Shown here: piece after piece, positions 25,692 to 34,482 of the stretch | Numbering within the stretch: position 1 is the first letter of the stretch | Layout of the letters: each line of letters opens with the position of its first letter | Assembly: GCF_000214705.1 (NCBI RefSeq) | Contig: NC_015573.1 | Span: 136,501 to 200,500 of the forward strand | Source of the DNA: Desulfofundulus kuznetsovii DSM 6115 | Lineage (GTDB): Bacteria; Bacillota; Desulfotomaculia; Desulfotomaculales; Desulfovirgulaceae | Direction: 5' to 3' | Length of the DNA stretch: 64,000 nucleotides | The notes under the pieces: generated by a model | Told to the model about the DNA's origin: nothing | Databases searched by the model: none | Seen by the model: only the letters and a program-made list of their open reading frames with translations | Program-made: the position numbers and the translations under genes

Positions 25692-27077
25692 ATGTCACTG
25701 GCGGCCGTAATTCTGGCGGCAGGTAAGGGTACGCGGATGAAATCCGACCTGCCCAAGGTAATGCATAAGGTTTGTGGCCGGCCCATGATCGAATACGTCC
25801 TGGATGCGGTCCGGGGGGCCGGGGCAGAGGAAATTGTGGTGGTGGCCGGTTATGGCGGCGACCTGGTAGCCCGTACTGTCCGGGACCGGGCAAAGGTGGT
25901 CCACCAGCACCAGCAACTGGGCACGGCCCACGCTCTGCTCCAGGCGGCTCCCCTGCTGGCCGACTTCCCCGGTACCATTCTGGTAGTTTGCGGGGACACT
26001 CCGCTGGTAACCGCCGGGACTCTGGCCCGGTTGGTGGCGGCTCATGCTGCTGCGGGGGCCAGAGCCACCGTCCTTACCGCCTGCCTGGAAGATCCCACCG
26101 GATACGGCCGGGTGATCCGGGACGGGGGAGGGCGAGTACAAAAAATTGTGGAACAACGGGATGCCACACCCGGGGAGCTGGCGGTGAGGGAAGTAAATAC
26201 GGGTATTTATTGTTTTTCCGCGCCCGGGCTCTTTACCGCCCTGTCGGCCCTCAAAAGAGAAAATGCCCAGGGGGAGTATTACCTCACTGACGTTATTGGC
26301 CATTACGTACAGCAGGGTGAGCCTGTAGCCGCGTTGAAGGTGGAAGACGCCCGGGAAGTGGAGGGGGTCAATGACCGGCGGCAGCTGGCCCGGGTGGAAA
26401 GTTACCTGCGCCGGCAGATAGTGGAAGAGCTGATGCTCTCCGGTGTGACGGTAATGGATCCCGCCACCACATTTATCGACCGGGGTGTAAAGATCGGTCG
26501 CGATACGGTGATCTACCCCTTTACCATTATCGAGGGAGATACCGTAATCGGTGAGCATTGTATCATCGGCCCGGCAAGCCGGCTGAACAATGTCCAGGCA
26601 GGCAACGGCGTGGTTATCGAGCACTCGGTAATCCGGGAAAGTGAAATCGGGGATAACTGTACCATTGGCCCCTTTGCTTATATCCGGCCGGGATGTGTTC
26701 TGGCCCCGGATGTGAAGGTGGGGGACTTTGTGGAATTGAAAAAGACGGTGGTGGGCCGGGGAAGCAAGATCCCCCATTTGAGCTACGTGGGCGACGCCAC
26801 CGTCGGTTCGGGCGTTAATATAGGTGCCGGGACCATTACCTGCAATTATGACGGGGAAAAGAAGTGGCCCACCATTATTGGGGACGGGGCCTTTATTGGA
26901 AGCAACACCAATTTGGTGGCACCGGTGGAAGTGGGGGAGAAGGCTTTCATTGGTGCCGGTTCCACCATCACCAAAAATGTGCCCCCGGGGGCCCTGGGTA
27001 TTGAGCGGGGGCGCCAGCGAAATATAGAAAACTGGCTCCAGAAGAAGTCCAAAAAAGAATGCCGTGAAGAAAAGTAA
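25692..27077 (+). CDS. glmU: Bifunctional UDP-N-acetylglucosamine pyrophosphorylase / glucosamine-1-phosphate acetyltransferase
   Basis: The 461-residue protein makes UDP-GlcNAc, the precursor of peptidoglycan, by acetylating glucosamine-1-phosphate and transferring uridylate. The N-terminal domain has [18 protein letters not shown] (nucleotide loop) and VVCGDTPLV. From about residue 250 a left-handed beta-helix of hexapeptide repeats follows ([20 protein letters not shown]), with the catalytic-site segment [22 protein letters not shown] 25692 follows GGGGGA. prs lies 98 bases downstream, as in Bacillus. Confidence 0.97.
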   Translation: MSLAAVILAAGKGTRMKSDLPKVMHKVCGRPMIEYVLDAVRGAGAEEIVVVAGYGGDLVARTVRDRAKVVHQHQQLGTAHALLQAAPLLADFPGTILVVCGDTPLVTAGTLARLVAAHAAAGARATVLTACLEDPTGYGRVIRDGGGRVQKIVEQRDATPGELAVREVNTGIYCFSAPGLFTALSALKRENAQGEYYLTDVIGHYVQQGEPVAALKVEDAREVEGVNDRRQLARVESYLRRQIVEELMLSGVTVMDPATTFIDRGVKIGRDTVIYPFTIIEGDTVIGEHCIIGPASRLNNVQAGNGVVIEHSVIRESEIGDNCTIGPFAYIRPGCVLAPDVKVGDFVELKKTVVGRGSKIPHLSYVGDATVGSGVNIGAGTITCNYDGEKKWPTIIGDGAFIGSNTNLVAPVEVGEKAFIGAGSTITKNVPPGALGIERGRQRNIENWLQKKSKKECREEK

Positions 27078-27175
27078 TTTTTTTGCGCCGGTGATTAAAG
27101 GAGGGGGTAGTCATGCTCCCCGGGCCGCCGGGTTGGGCACCCTGGTTTTCGGAAATCAGTGTTGGAGGTAGAAGG

Positions 27176-28120
27176 ATGTCATCGCGTAAAGAATTAAAAA
27201 TCTTTACCGGCAACGCTAACCCCCAGCTGGCCGAAGAGATTGCCCAGTACCTGGGTGTTAGTGTGGGCGCGGCCAAGGTTTCCCGCTTTTCCGACGGGGA
27301 AATTCAGGTCAAGATAAATGAAAGCGTGCGGGGGGCCGATGTTTTTATTATCCAGCCCACCTGTCATCCGGTAAATGAGCATTTGATGGAACTGCTGGTA
27401 ATGGTGGACGCGGTGAGAAGGGCTTCTGCCCGGCGTATTACGGCAGTTCTGCCCTACTATGGCTATGCCCGGCAGGACCGGAAAACCCGGGCCAGGGACC
27501 CCATTACGGCCAAACTGGTGGCCAACCTCCTCACTGCCAGCGGTGCCCGGCGGGTAATAACCATGGACCTGCATGCGGGGCAGATCCAGGGATTCTTTGA
27601 TATCCCCGTGGATCATCTCCCCGGGGTGCCACTCCTGGCCCAGTATTTCATCCAGCAGAGACTAAAGGACGTGGTGGTTGTCTCACCCGACCTGGGCGGG
27701 GTAACCCGGGCCAGGGATCTGGCCGAGCGCATTGGTGCGCCCATTGCCATCATTGACAAAAGGCGGCCCGAACCCAATGTGGCGGAAATTATGAATATTG
27801 TGGGTGACATTGAGGGTAAAAAGGTCATCATGATTGATGACATCATTGATACCGCCGGTACCATTACCCAGGGTGCGGCGGCACTGAAAAAATTTGGTGC
27901 CCGGGAAATTTACGTCTGCTGTACCCATCCGGTGCTGAGCGGCCCGGCGGTCCAGCGCCTGCAGGAAGCGCCGATCAAGGAGGTGCTGGTGACCAATACC
28001 ATACCCATACCCCCGGAAAAAATGATTGATAAAATTAAAATTGTCTCGGTGGCTCCCCTGCTGGGCGAGGCTATCATCCGCATTCATGAAGATTTATCGG
28101 TAAGCAAGCTTTTCGATTAA
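27176..28120 (+). CDS. prs: Ribose-phosphate pyrophosphokinase
   Basis: The 314-residue enzyme makes PRPP from ribose-5-phosphate and ATP for purine, pyrimidine, His and Trp synthesis. It has GDAEI-like [19 protein letters not shown], the PRPP-binding [13 protein letters not shown] and [22 protein letters not shown] 27176 follows GGAGGTAGAAGG; the upstream open frame is not needed. The length is normal. A short GC hairpin follows the stop. Confidence 0.97.
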   Translation: MSSRKELKIFTGNANPQLAEEIAQYLGVSVGAAKVSRFSDGEIQVKINESVRGADVFIIQPTCHPVNEHLMELLVMVDAVRRASARRITAVLPYYGYARQDRKTRARDPITAKLVANLLTASGARRVITMDLHAGQIQGFFDIPVDHLPGVPLLAQYFIQQRLKDVVVVSPDLGGVTRARDLAERIGAPIAIIDKRRPEPNVAEIMNIVGDIEGKKVIMIDDIIDTAGTITQGAAALKKFGAREIYVCCTHPVLSGPAVQRLQEAPIKEVLVTNTIPIPPEKMIDKIKIVSVAPLLGEAIIRIHEDLSVSKLFD

Positions 28121-28126
28121 AATATA

Positions 28127-28145
28127 AGGCCGGCTTAACCGGCCT
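28127..28145 (+). terminator. Hairpin after prs
   Basis: AGGCCGG (28127-28133) pairs with CCGGCCT (28139-28145) across a 5-base loop just after the prs stop. The T-run comes only 12 bases later, so termination may be weak. It lies between the convergent prs and PRC-barrel genes. Confidence 0.5.
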
Positions 28146-28219
28146 GTGGCACCGGTGCATTTTTTCGGTGCAAAGTTTCAAGGTTTTAATTTTTCCGCCA
28201 GGAAGTATTTTGTCTTATT

Positions 28220-28942
28220 TTACTTCCTTTGTGGAAATTGTTCCGGATGTTCGCTGGCCTCGCCGTTGGGACCGGGATGCTGGTGGCAGGAACAGGTGGT
28301 TTCCTCATCCCGGGGACCCCTGACCCGCTCCAGGGAGCGGTTTATTGCTTCTCCCAGTTCCCGGGTTTTCTGCCGGGTGGTATCCCAGGCCTGGCTGGTC
28401 GATTTCTGCAGCTGGCGCAGGGACTCCGCCAGCCCGCCCTCAATTTTGATTACATTGGCCAGGGCCTCGTTGCTGGTGACGATTACTTCTTTTCCGATGG
28501 TGCGGACAAAGGTGGTGTCCAAAAAGGCCCGGCCGGAAATAACGCTGTCAAGAAACCCGCCGGAAAACTCCAGGCCCACAATATCCCCGGCTTCCAGGTC
28601 CACATAATATTCATCCACCTGTCCTAAAAGGGTGCCGCTTTCCGTGACGATGCGGGCGCCGGTGATCCCGGTGCGATCCTTGACCAGTTTTACAATATCC
28701 GGCAGTTTGGCGCCCCTTTCGGCATTGCTGCTCCGGTCCACGGTAATGACATTTTCCCCTACGCTGTGCACCCGGTTGAAGGGAACATACTTTTGTTCCT
28801 TGAACCAGCCTTTTTGTTCTATAATCAGGGCGGCCACTGCTTTCTTCTCCGGGTCCACCACCAGCCCCCGGACCACGCCGATTTGCTGTCCTTCCTGCAG
28901 GCTGATCACCGGCATGCCAATAAATTGTTTGCTCTTGCGCAT
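28220..28942 (-). CDS. PRC-barrel domain protein
   Basis: The 240-residue protein has two PRC-barrel domains: KQFIGMPVISLQEGQQIGVVRGLVVDP (about 1-75) and GARIVTESGTLLGQVDEYYVDLEAGDIVGLEF (about 90-165). A charged helical tail with CSCH near the end follows. PRC barrels are small beta-domains found in photosynthetic reaction centre H subunits and in RimM; stand-alone forms are uncharacterised, though some are sporulation-associated (YlmC/YmxH). ATG 28942 follows AAAGGGGGT. It is the only minus-strand gene in the spoVG-rplY block. Confidence 0.88.
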   Translation of the reverse strand: MRKSKQFIGMPVISLQEGQQIGVVRGLVVDPEKKAVAALIIEQKGWFKEQKYVPFNRVHSVGENVITVDRSSNAERGAKLPDIVKLVKDRTGITGARIVTESGTLLGQVDEYYVDLEAGDIVGLEFSGGFLDSVISGRAFLDTTFVRTIGKEVIVTSNEALANVIKIEGGLAESLRQLQKSTSQAWDTTRQKTRELGEAINRSLERVRGPRDEETTCSCHQHPGPNGEASEHPEQFPQRK

Positions 28943-28999
28943 CTGCTGACCCCCTTTTTGGTAGCTTTCCTGTCCCTAATCCATATGCTTCATTCCGAG

Positions 29000-29028
29000 T
29001 TGATATGACCAAAAAAAGGGAATACTAG
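29000..29028 (+). promoter_or_regulatory. Candidate promoter of rplY
   Basis: TTGATA (29000-29005), a 17-base spacer and TACTAG (29023-29028) lie about 45 bases before the rplY start. The match is partial. Confidence 0.4.
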
Positions 29029-29072
29029 AGAAGAATGCGGTTTTATGCCAGGATTGAGGAGGGATGGTTACC

Positions 29073-29708
29073 ATGGAAGCCAGTCTGTTGGCGCAAGTAA
29101 GAACCGGCCGGGGGAAAGGTTACCGGCACCGGTTGGCAGCACAAGGAAAAATTCCCGCCGTTGTTTACGGCAAGGCTATCGGCAACATTCCGGTGGAGGT
29201 GGAGTTACGGGCACTGAAGAACATCCTGGCCGGTGAGGGCGGCCGGAACACCCTGATCAACCTGAAGATCACCGGAGAGGGGCAGGAGCGCCAGGATAAG
29301 GTTTTGATCAAAGAACTTCAATACGACTCCCTGCGGGGCGAGCTGATTCACGCCGACTTCCAGCAGGTCTCCCTTACGGAAAAGATTACCACCACCGTGC
29401 CGGTGGAGCTTGAAGGAGAACCGGTTGGTGTAAAGCAGGGGGGCATTCTGCAACAGCAACTGCGGGAGCTGGAAATTTCCTGCCTGCCCGCGGACATCCC
29501 CGAGGTTATCACCATGGATATTTCGGGTCTGGAAATGGGGGATACCGTTCATGTGGCGGATCTTCCCGTGCCTGCCGGTGTAAAGGTTCTCAACGATCCC
29601 GAAGAAGTGGTGGCCACAGTGGTGGCTCCGGCCATAGAAAGGGTGCCGGGCGAGGAGGAAGAAGCCGGCGAGGAGAAGGAAGCCTCTCCTGGAGCCGGGG
29701 AGGAGTAA
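29073..29708 (+). CDS. rplY: 50S ribosomal protein L25 / general stress protein Ctc
   Basis: The 211-residue protein contains the L25 fold (RTGRGKGYRHRLAAQGKIPAVVYGKAIGN) that binds 5S rRNA, followed by the longer TL5/Ctc-type C-terminal domain (VPVELEGEPVGVKQGGILQQ) and an acidic Glu-rich tail. ATG 29073 is chosen with GGAGGG 10 bases before; an ATG at 29064 would sit too close to that site. In Bacillus this gene is directly followed by pth; here about 12 kb of other genes intervene. Its last bases and terminator are duplicated at 39846. Confidence 0.95.
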   Translation: MEASLLAQVRTGRGKGYRHRLAAQGKIPAVVYGKAIGNIPVEVELRALKNILAGEGGRNTLINLKITGEGQERQDKVLIKELQYDSLRGELIHADFQQVSLTEKITTTVPVELEGEPVGVKQGGILQQQLRELEISCLPADIPEVITMDISGLEMGDTVHVADLPVPAGVKVLNDPEEVVATVVAPAIERVPGEEEEAGEEKEASPGAGEE

Positions 29709-29812
29709 CTTAACTGCATGCTTTGCAAAATCAGCGTGATCCGCTGGGGCAGGATAAAATAATAGGAAAATCGCCGGGGCTTTCAGGCATGACCGCCCCG
29801 GCGTTTTGGTAT
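29693..29812 (+). repeat. 120-bp direct repeat, left copy (rplY tail and terminator)
   Basis: These bases recur at 39846-39965 with three differences (positions 29705, 29717, 29809). They cover the last 16 coding bases of rplY, its spacer and its terminator. The right copy has no reading frame, so the left one is the original context. The two copies enclose the 10-kb sigma-54/TRAP cassette. Confidence 0.95.
29772..29808 (+). terminator. rho-independent terminator of rplY
   Basis: CGCCGGGGC (29772-29780) pairs perfectly with GCCCCGGCG (29795-29803), followed by TTTT. An identical hairpin occurs at 39925-39961 in the right repeat copy, where it would terminate the cassette operon. Confidence 0.85.
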
Positions 29813-29889
29813 AGCTGTAGATATGAAATACCAAATGGGTGCGAACTCGGGTTTACGAAATTTGTAACTTTAGGGGGGTGCGACTGAAA

Positions 29890-31971
29890 ATGCATTCTCA
29901 AGATGAGTTAGTCCTGCACTTGCCAAAAGAATATGAAATTTTAGTCGAACACCAGCTTCAGGAATATAAAACTTTCCTAAACTACTTGGCTTGCTTAAAA
30001 GAAAACTGGGAAAACTTTATTACTACAGGAAGAATAGATCAGGCCAGGTTTATTAGACCGGAAGTGTTAAGCTCCTGGAAACGTTCGAGAGAACGAGGTA
30101 TCGACCCGTATAAATTGTATCCTATTTCACTTGCGCCAAAAAATTTGAAACAAAAATTAGCAGAAAACCAGGAACTTATTGATATAGCCTCCCCATTTCT
30201 AGATGCCTTTGCTTCAAATCTCAAGGACTCCGGCTTTCGTGTGGACCTGCTGGATAAGGATCTGTACATTCTTAAGCAGTTTGGTGAACCTGGAGTGCTG
30301 GAAACGGCGAGAAAACAGGGGTCCTATCCGGGAGTAAGCAGGTGTGAGGAGGCTACTGGTACCAATGCCATTAATTTAGCCGCTATTTTAGGGCGCCCCA
30401 TACAATTGGTGGGGCCCGAACATTATAACGCCCAGCTTCAATACTGGACCTGTTCGGCCACACCTCTTTTTGATGAAAATGGGGATTTGTTGGGTGTTGT
30501 TAACGTAGCCGGGCACTATCTCAAGGTGCACCAACATACTCTGGGAATGACTATTGCTCTTGGGAAAGCAATAGAATTTAGCTGGTGTCAGAATCGCTTG
30601 CGTAAAGAAAAGGAACTGGCCAGCAAGTACATTGAAAGCATTGTCGATTCCATTTTTGATGGCTTGATTGCCCTGAACGGCGAAGGACGAATCACCGTTT
30701 TTAATCGTACCGCCGGACAACTTTTGGATATAACACCGCATGAAGCTCTAAACCAGTTAGCGGATACGGTATTGGGTTATCAACCAATCATTTTTAAAGC
30801 TTTAAGGACCGGGGAAGCTTATATTAATAGGGAGTTAATTTTTAACACCAGGAATAAACGAAAAATAGTTATTGGCAATGTGGTACCCATTACCAATAAT
30901 AATGGAGTTAACGGTGTCCTGGCAGTATTTAAAGGGTTGAGCCATGCCCGGGGCTTTATAAAAAACCTGGCTGGTTTTAAGGCTTATTTTACCTTCGAGG
31001 ATCTAATAGGCAGTGGACCGCGTTTTACCCAGGCTGTTAACCTGGCCCGGCAGTCGTCTGCCTTACCTTCCAATATTTTAATCCTGGGGGAAAGCGGTAC
31101 CGGTAAAGAAATGTTTGCCCAGGCCATTCATAACGCCAGCGGTGCGAGCGACGGTCCTTTTGTGGGTATCAATTGTGCTGCCATTCCCGCGGAATTAATT
31201 GAAAGTGAGTTATTTGGTTACGAGGGAGGAGCCTTTACCGGTGCCAAGCGTGAAGGGCAACCGGGTAAATTTGAACTGGCGGCGGGCGGAACTCTTTTTT
31301 TGGACGAGGTTAACGCCATGTCAATGGCCATGCAGGCCAAACTATTGCGGGTGCTACAAAACCGTAGCTTTACGAGGATCGGTGGAATTAATGAAATTCC
31401 CCTTAAAGCGCGGATCATAGCTGCTTCTAATAAGGACTTGTGGGAGGAAGTACGCCAGGGGAATTTTAGAGAAGATCTTTTTTACCGCTTGAACGTCATT
31501 ACCATAGAAATTCCACCATTAAGGGAGCGCAAGGAAGATATTGAAGAGTTAATCCGTCATTTTTGCCAGAAACATTCCAAACGGCTCAATTTTAACTTTA
31601 CCATTTCTGACAGGGCTCTGGAATTGCTCAAGATTTATCATTGGCCGGGGAATGTCCGGGAATTGGAAAATGTAATCGAACGCTGCGCCGTACTGGCCTA
31701 TAGTCGCTCCAGCAGCTGTATCGAGGAGCAGGATGTAATGAGTTATCCCGGCATTAAAAAGACATTTGAGATTACTAAAGAGCTACCGGATAGGGTAGAA
31801 ATTTATGGCAATGTGGGTAATTTGGAAACACTGGAAAAACAGGTGATTGAGGAAGTTTTAAAACAAACGGAAGGCAACATTTCCAGGGCCGCGGAAAAAT
31901 TGGGTATAACCAGGAAGACCCTGTACAGGAAAATAAAAAAGTTTGGTATATTGTTACCTGCCAGGAGATAA
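29890..31971 (+). CDS. Sigma-54-dependent transcriptional activator (AcoR-like, GAF-PAS-AAA-Fis)
   Basis: The 693-residue regulator has an N-terminal GAF-like sensor region (about 60-230, with RCEEATGTNAINLA typical of AcoR/DhaR), a PAS domain (about 240-350, DGLIALNGEGRITVFNRTA), an AAA+ domain (ILGESGTGKEMFAQAIH; GAFTGA loop that contacts sigma-54; GGTLFLDEVNAM Walker B) and a C-terminal Fis-type helix-turn-helix (GNISRAAEKLGITRKTLYRKI). ATG 29890 follows a GGGGGGTG site. It should activate the sigma-54 promoter at 32131 in response to a small molecule. Its DNA is AT-richer than rplY or glmU. Confidence 0.92.
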   Translation: MHSQDELVLHLPKEYEILVEHQLQEYKTFLNYLACLKENWENFITTGRIDQARFIRPEVLSSWKRSRERGIDPYKLYPISLAPKNLKQKLAENQELIDIASPFLDAFASNLKDSGFRVDLLDKDLYILKQFGEPGVLETARKQGSYPGVSRCEEATGTNAINLAAILGRPIQLVGPEHYNAQLQYWTCSATPLFDENGDLLGVVNVAGHYLKVHQHTLGMTIALGKAIEFSWCQNRLRKEKELASKYIESIVDSIFDGLIALNGEGRITVFNRTAGQLLDITPHEALNQLADTVLGYQPIIFKALRTGEAYINRELIFNTRNKRKIVIGNVVPITNNNGVNGVLAVFKGLSHARGFIKNLAGFKAYFTFEDLIGSGPRFTQAVNLARQSSALPSNILILGESGTGKEMFAQAIHNASGASDGPFVGINCAAIPAELIESELFGYEGGAFTGAKREGQPGKFELAAGGTLFLDEVNAMSMAMQAKLLRVLQNRSFTRIGGINEIPLKARIIAASNKDLWEEVRQGNFREDLFYRLNVITIEIPPLRERKEDIEELIRHFCQKHSKRLNFNFTISDRALELLKIYHWPGNVRELENVIERCAVLAYSRSSSCIEEQDVMSYPGIKKTFEITKELPDRVEIYGNVGNLETLEKQVIEEVLKQTEGNISRAAEKLGITRKTLYRKIKKFGILLPARR

Positions 31972-31992
31972 ATTTGCCCTAACTGTATTTAT

Positions 31993-32043
31993 TGTATAAA
32001 AATGACCCACTTCTAAATGACCGAGGTGGGTCATTTTTATACA
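31993..32043 (+). terminator. Long hairpin after the sigma-54 activator gene
   Basis: An 18-bp perfect inverted repeat (31993-32010 with 32026-32043; outer A/T-rich, inner GACCCAC) forms a stem whose distal arm ends in CATTTTTATAC. This fits a bidirectional terminator; a role as an activator-binding site upstream of the sigma-54 promoter is possible. Confidence 0.7.
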
Positions 32044-32130
32044 GTACTTAATGATTCCTTTGTAAACACAAAATCTTGTAAAGCTTTGTCGAATACAGAT
32101 AATCGGGAGTTTTGCAAAAGGCATTAAAGT

Positions 32131-32145
32131 TGGAACAATACTTGC
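32131..32145 (+). promoter_or_regulatory. Sigma-54 (-24/-12) promoter
   Basis: TGGAACAATACTTGC matches the sigma-54 consensus TGGCACG-N4-TTGC at the invariant GG and GC with exact spacing. It lies 52 bases before the MoaD-like start and 160 bases after the activator gene. It probably drives the whole 32.2-39.8 kb operon. Confidence 0.85.
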
Positions 32146-32196
32146 TTATTACTTGGTGCGCGGGTTCACCTGGCAGGTTAGGAAGGTGGGTAACCG

Positions 32197-32427
32197 TTGA
32201 TAACCGTAAAATTTCATACTTCCTTAAAAAGATACTGCCCCCATGGTGATGGTAGCCTGCAGCTCCAGTATAAGGAAGGGCTGACTGTAAAGAAAATATT
32301 GGAACAGTTGAACCTGAATAATGGAGCGGTGGGGCTGGTTTTGGTAAACGGCAAGATTGCGTCAGGGGAGATCCAACTAATGAGGGGGGATTGTATCGAA
32401 TTGTTCCCCATCTTTGGCGGAGGATAA
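32197..32427 (+). CDS. MoaD/ThiS-family ubiquitin-like sulfur carrier
   Basis: The 76-residue protein has the beta-grasp fold pattern and ends FPIFGGG, giving the C-terminal Gly-Gly that is adenylated and thiocarboxylated in MoaD/ThiS proteins. The TTG at 32197 follows GGAAGGTGG. It lies just upstream of an aldehyde ferredoxin oxidoreductase gene, a common arrangement in anaerobes. It may supply dithiolene sulfur for that enzyme's tungstopterin cofactor. It is the first gene after the sigma-54 promoter. Confidence 0.85.
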   Translation: MITVKFHTSLKRYCPHGDGSLQLQYKEGLTVKKILEQLNLNNGAVGLVLVNGKIASGEIQLMRGDCIELFPIFGGG

Positions 32428-32469
32428 GTTCTTTATTCTAAGTTATTGATGGCAGAGGAGGCAAAATTA

Positions 32470-34365
32470 GTGGGTTACGGTTTTACAGGTAAGATTCTCC
32501 TGGTAGACTTGACAAAGTCGGAAATATTGGTCGAAAAACCGGCAGAGGAATTCTACCGACAGTACCTTGGAGGACCGGGAATTGGTCTTTACTACCTGTT
32601 AAAAAACAACAAGCGTCATATTGACCCTTTGGGACCCGAAAACACTCTGGTATTTGCCCCCGGTCTACTAACTGGAACCAGTGCTCCCTGTGTACCACGT
32701 TATACAGTGTTGGCCAAGTCGCCACTTACGGGGGCATTGGGTAAGTCGGAAGCGGGCGGTTGGTGGGGGCCGGAACTTAAACGGGCCGGTTTTGACGCCG
32801 TAGTGGTGAGGGGTCGTGCCCCGCGGCCGGTTTATTTGTGGATAAAGGACGGCGAGGCGGAAATTAGGGATGCCTCTCACCTTTGGGGCCTGCAAACCGG
32901 GGAGGTACAGGAAGGCATCCGCCGGGAATTGGGCGATGAGAAAGTGCAGGTGGCCCAGATCGGACCGGCCGGGGAAAAGCTGGTACGGTTTGCCAATATA
33001 TGCAACAACCTGGCCCACTTCAATGGGCGCAATGGACTGGGTGCAGTAATGGGCTCGAAAAATCTCAGGGCCATTGCTGTGAGAGGTACTAGGGCAGTGG
33101 AGGTTAAAGACCGGTCAGCTGTAGGGGAGGTGTTGCGCTGGGTTACGGAACAGGTTAACATTCATCCTTTAAGTGCGGCTCTGCACGAACATGGTACGCC
33201 AATTGGCATAACGAGTAACAACGCCGGGGGATGCCTACCTACCAATAACTGGGATACAGGTTTTTTTGAGCGGGCAGAAGAAATTGGCTCCGAAGAGCTT
33301 ATCAAAAAATACCTCGTAAAGCGCGGCGGCTGTTTTGCCTGCCCCATCAGGTGTAAGAGAGTAGTGGAAGTTAAAGATGAAAATATCACTGTGGACAAAA
33401 GATATGGCGGGCCCGAGTACGAAGCTCTGGCCGCATTGGGATCTAATTGCGGTATCAGTAATTTGAAACTGATAATCAAGGCAAACGAATTATGTAACCG
33501 CTATGGGTTGGACATTATTTCCCTGGGTATGACTATCTCTTTTGCCATGAAATGTTATGAAGAGGGTATCATTGACAAAACCCATACGGACGGCCTGGAC
33601 CTGCGTTTTGGCAACGAAGAAGTTTTACTCCCTTTAATTGAAAAGATAGCCAATAGAGAAGGATTTGGAAATGTGCTAGCAGACGGCAGCAGGGCCGCTG
33701 CGGCCAGGTTCGGTAAAAAAAGTGAGGAGTACCTGATCGAGGTTAAAGGGCAAGAGGTTCCCATGCATGACCCAAGGGTGAAGAGTGGCGTTGGTCTTCA
33801 ATTTGCGCTGGCAGTTAACGGGGCCGACCACTGGTTTGCCCAGCATGACCCCTTCTTCACCAGTAAGGACGCTTCGGGTGTGCAGGCCGCTGCCGCAATT
33901 GGTCTTGGCGAAGCGGTGGAAGCAAATGACCTAAGCTATAGAAAAGTGAGGCATATCCTTTATACGAGTTATCTAAACGGCGTGTATGACATGCTTGGGG
34001 TTTGTGTTTTTGGATATATTGCCCGAAGCTTGACGCCATTGGACAAGCTATTAAACCTTGTGGAAGCGGTGACGGGTTGGAAAACCAGCTGGTGGGAGCT
34101 CTTAAAGGCCGGTGAGAGATTCCTGGCCATGGCCAAGGAGTACAACGCGCGCCAGGGGTTGACTTTCGACGACGATAGATTGCCGGAGAAATTTTTTACC
34201 TCCATGAACGGTGGTCCGCGGGACGGGGAACCAGGCCTGGACCGTGACAAGTTTTACAAAGCCGTCAGGTTGTTTTATGAAATGGCTGGCTGGGAGGTTG
34301 ATACCGGCAGGCCGGCTAAGGCTAAACTGTATGAACTGGGGCTTGACTGGTTGGTAGAGGAATAG
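32470..34365 (+). CDS. Aldehyde ferredoxin oxidoreductase (tungsten-dependent family)
   Basis: The 631-residue enzyme belongs to the AOR family, which oxidises aldehydes to acids with ferredoxin or runs the reverse reaction. It has the N-terminal GYGFTGKILLVDL and YLGGPGIGLYYLL segments, the 4Fe-4S motif CFACPIRC near residue 280 and the distal Cys in YDMLGVCVFG. I chose GTG 32470, which has GAGGAGG 8 bases upstream and gives the family's usual N-terminus; ATG 32449 would swallow that site. Co-operonic MoaD and alcohol dehydrogenase genes suggest an alcohol-aldehyde-acid route. The substrate is unknown. Confidence 0.92.
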   Translation: MGYGFTGKILLVDLTKSEILVEKPAEEFYRQYLGGPGIGLYYLLKNNKRHIDPLGPENTLVFAPGLLTGTSAPCVPRYTVLAKSPLTGALGKSEAGGWWGPELKRAGFDAVVVRGRAPRPVYLWIKDGEAEIRDASHLWGLQTGEVQEGIRRELGDEKVQVAQIGPAGEKLVRFANICNNLAHFNGRNGLGAVMGSKNLRAIAVRGTRAVEVKDRSAVGEVLRWVTEQVNIHPLSAALHEHGTPIGITSNNAGGCLPTNNWDTGFFERAEEIGSEELIKKYLVKRGGCFACPIRCKRVVEVKDENITVDKRYGGPEYEALAALGSNCGISNLKLIIKANELCNRYGLDIISLGMTISFAMKCYEEGIIDKTHTDGLDLRFGNEEVLLPLIEKIANREGFGNVLADGSRAAAARFGKKSEEYLIEVKGQEVPMHDPRVKSGVGLQFALAVNGADHWFAQHDPFFTSKDASGVQAAAAIGLGEAVEANDLSYRKVRHILYTSYLNGVYDMLGVCVFGYIARSLTPLDKLLNLVEAVTGWKTSWWELLKAGERFLAMAKEYNARQGLTFDDDRLPEKFFTSMNGGPRDGEPGLDRDKFYKAVRLFYEMAGWEVDTGRPAKAKLYELGLDWLVEE

Positions 34366-34375
34366 GATAGTACAT

Positions 34376-34387
34376 GGGGGGGGGGGG
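34376..34387 (+). repeat. Run of twelve G between the AOR and alcohol dehydrogenase genes
   Basis: A homopolymer of 12 G lies 10 bases after the AOR stop. Such tracts slip easily and can vary in length; here it is not in a coding frame. It could also be an assembly error. Confidence 0.7.
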
Positions 34388-34482
34388 ATAGCCTGTATCT
34401 TTCAGGAAAATTAAAAGTCTGAAGCTTAGAGCAAATGCGGTTGTAGAACAGTAGATACAATAATTGGAGGTGGTGCTAAAAA

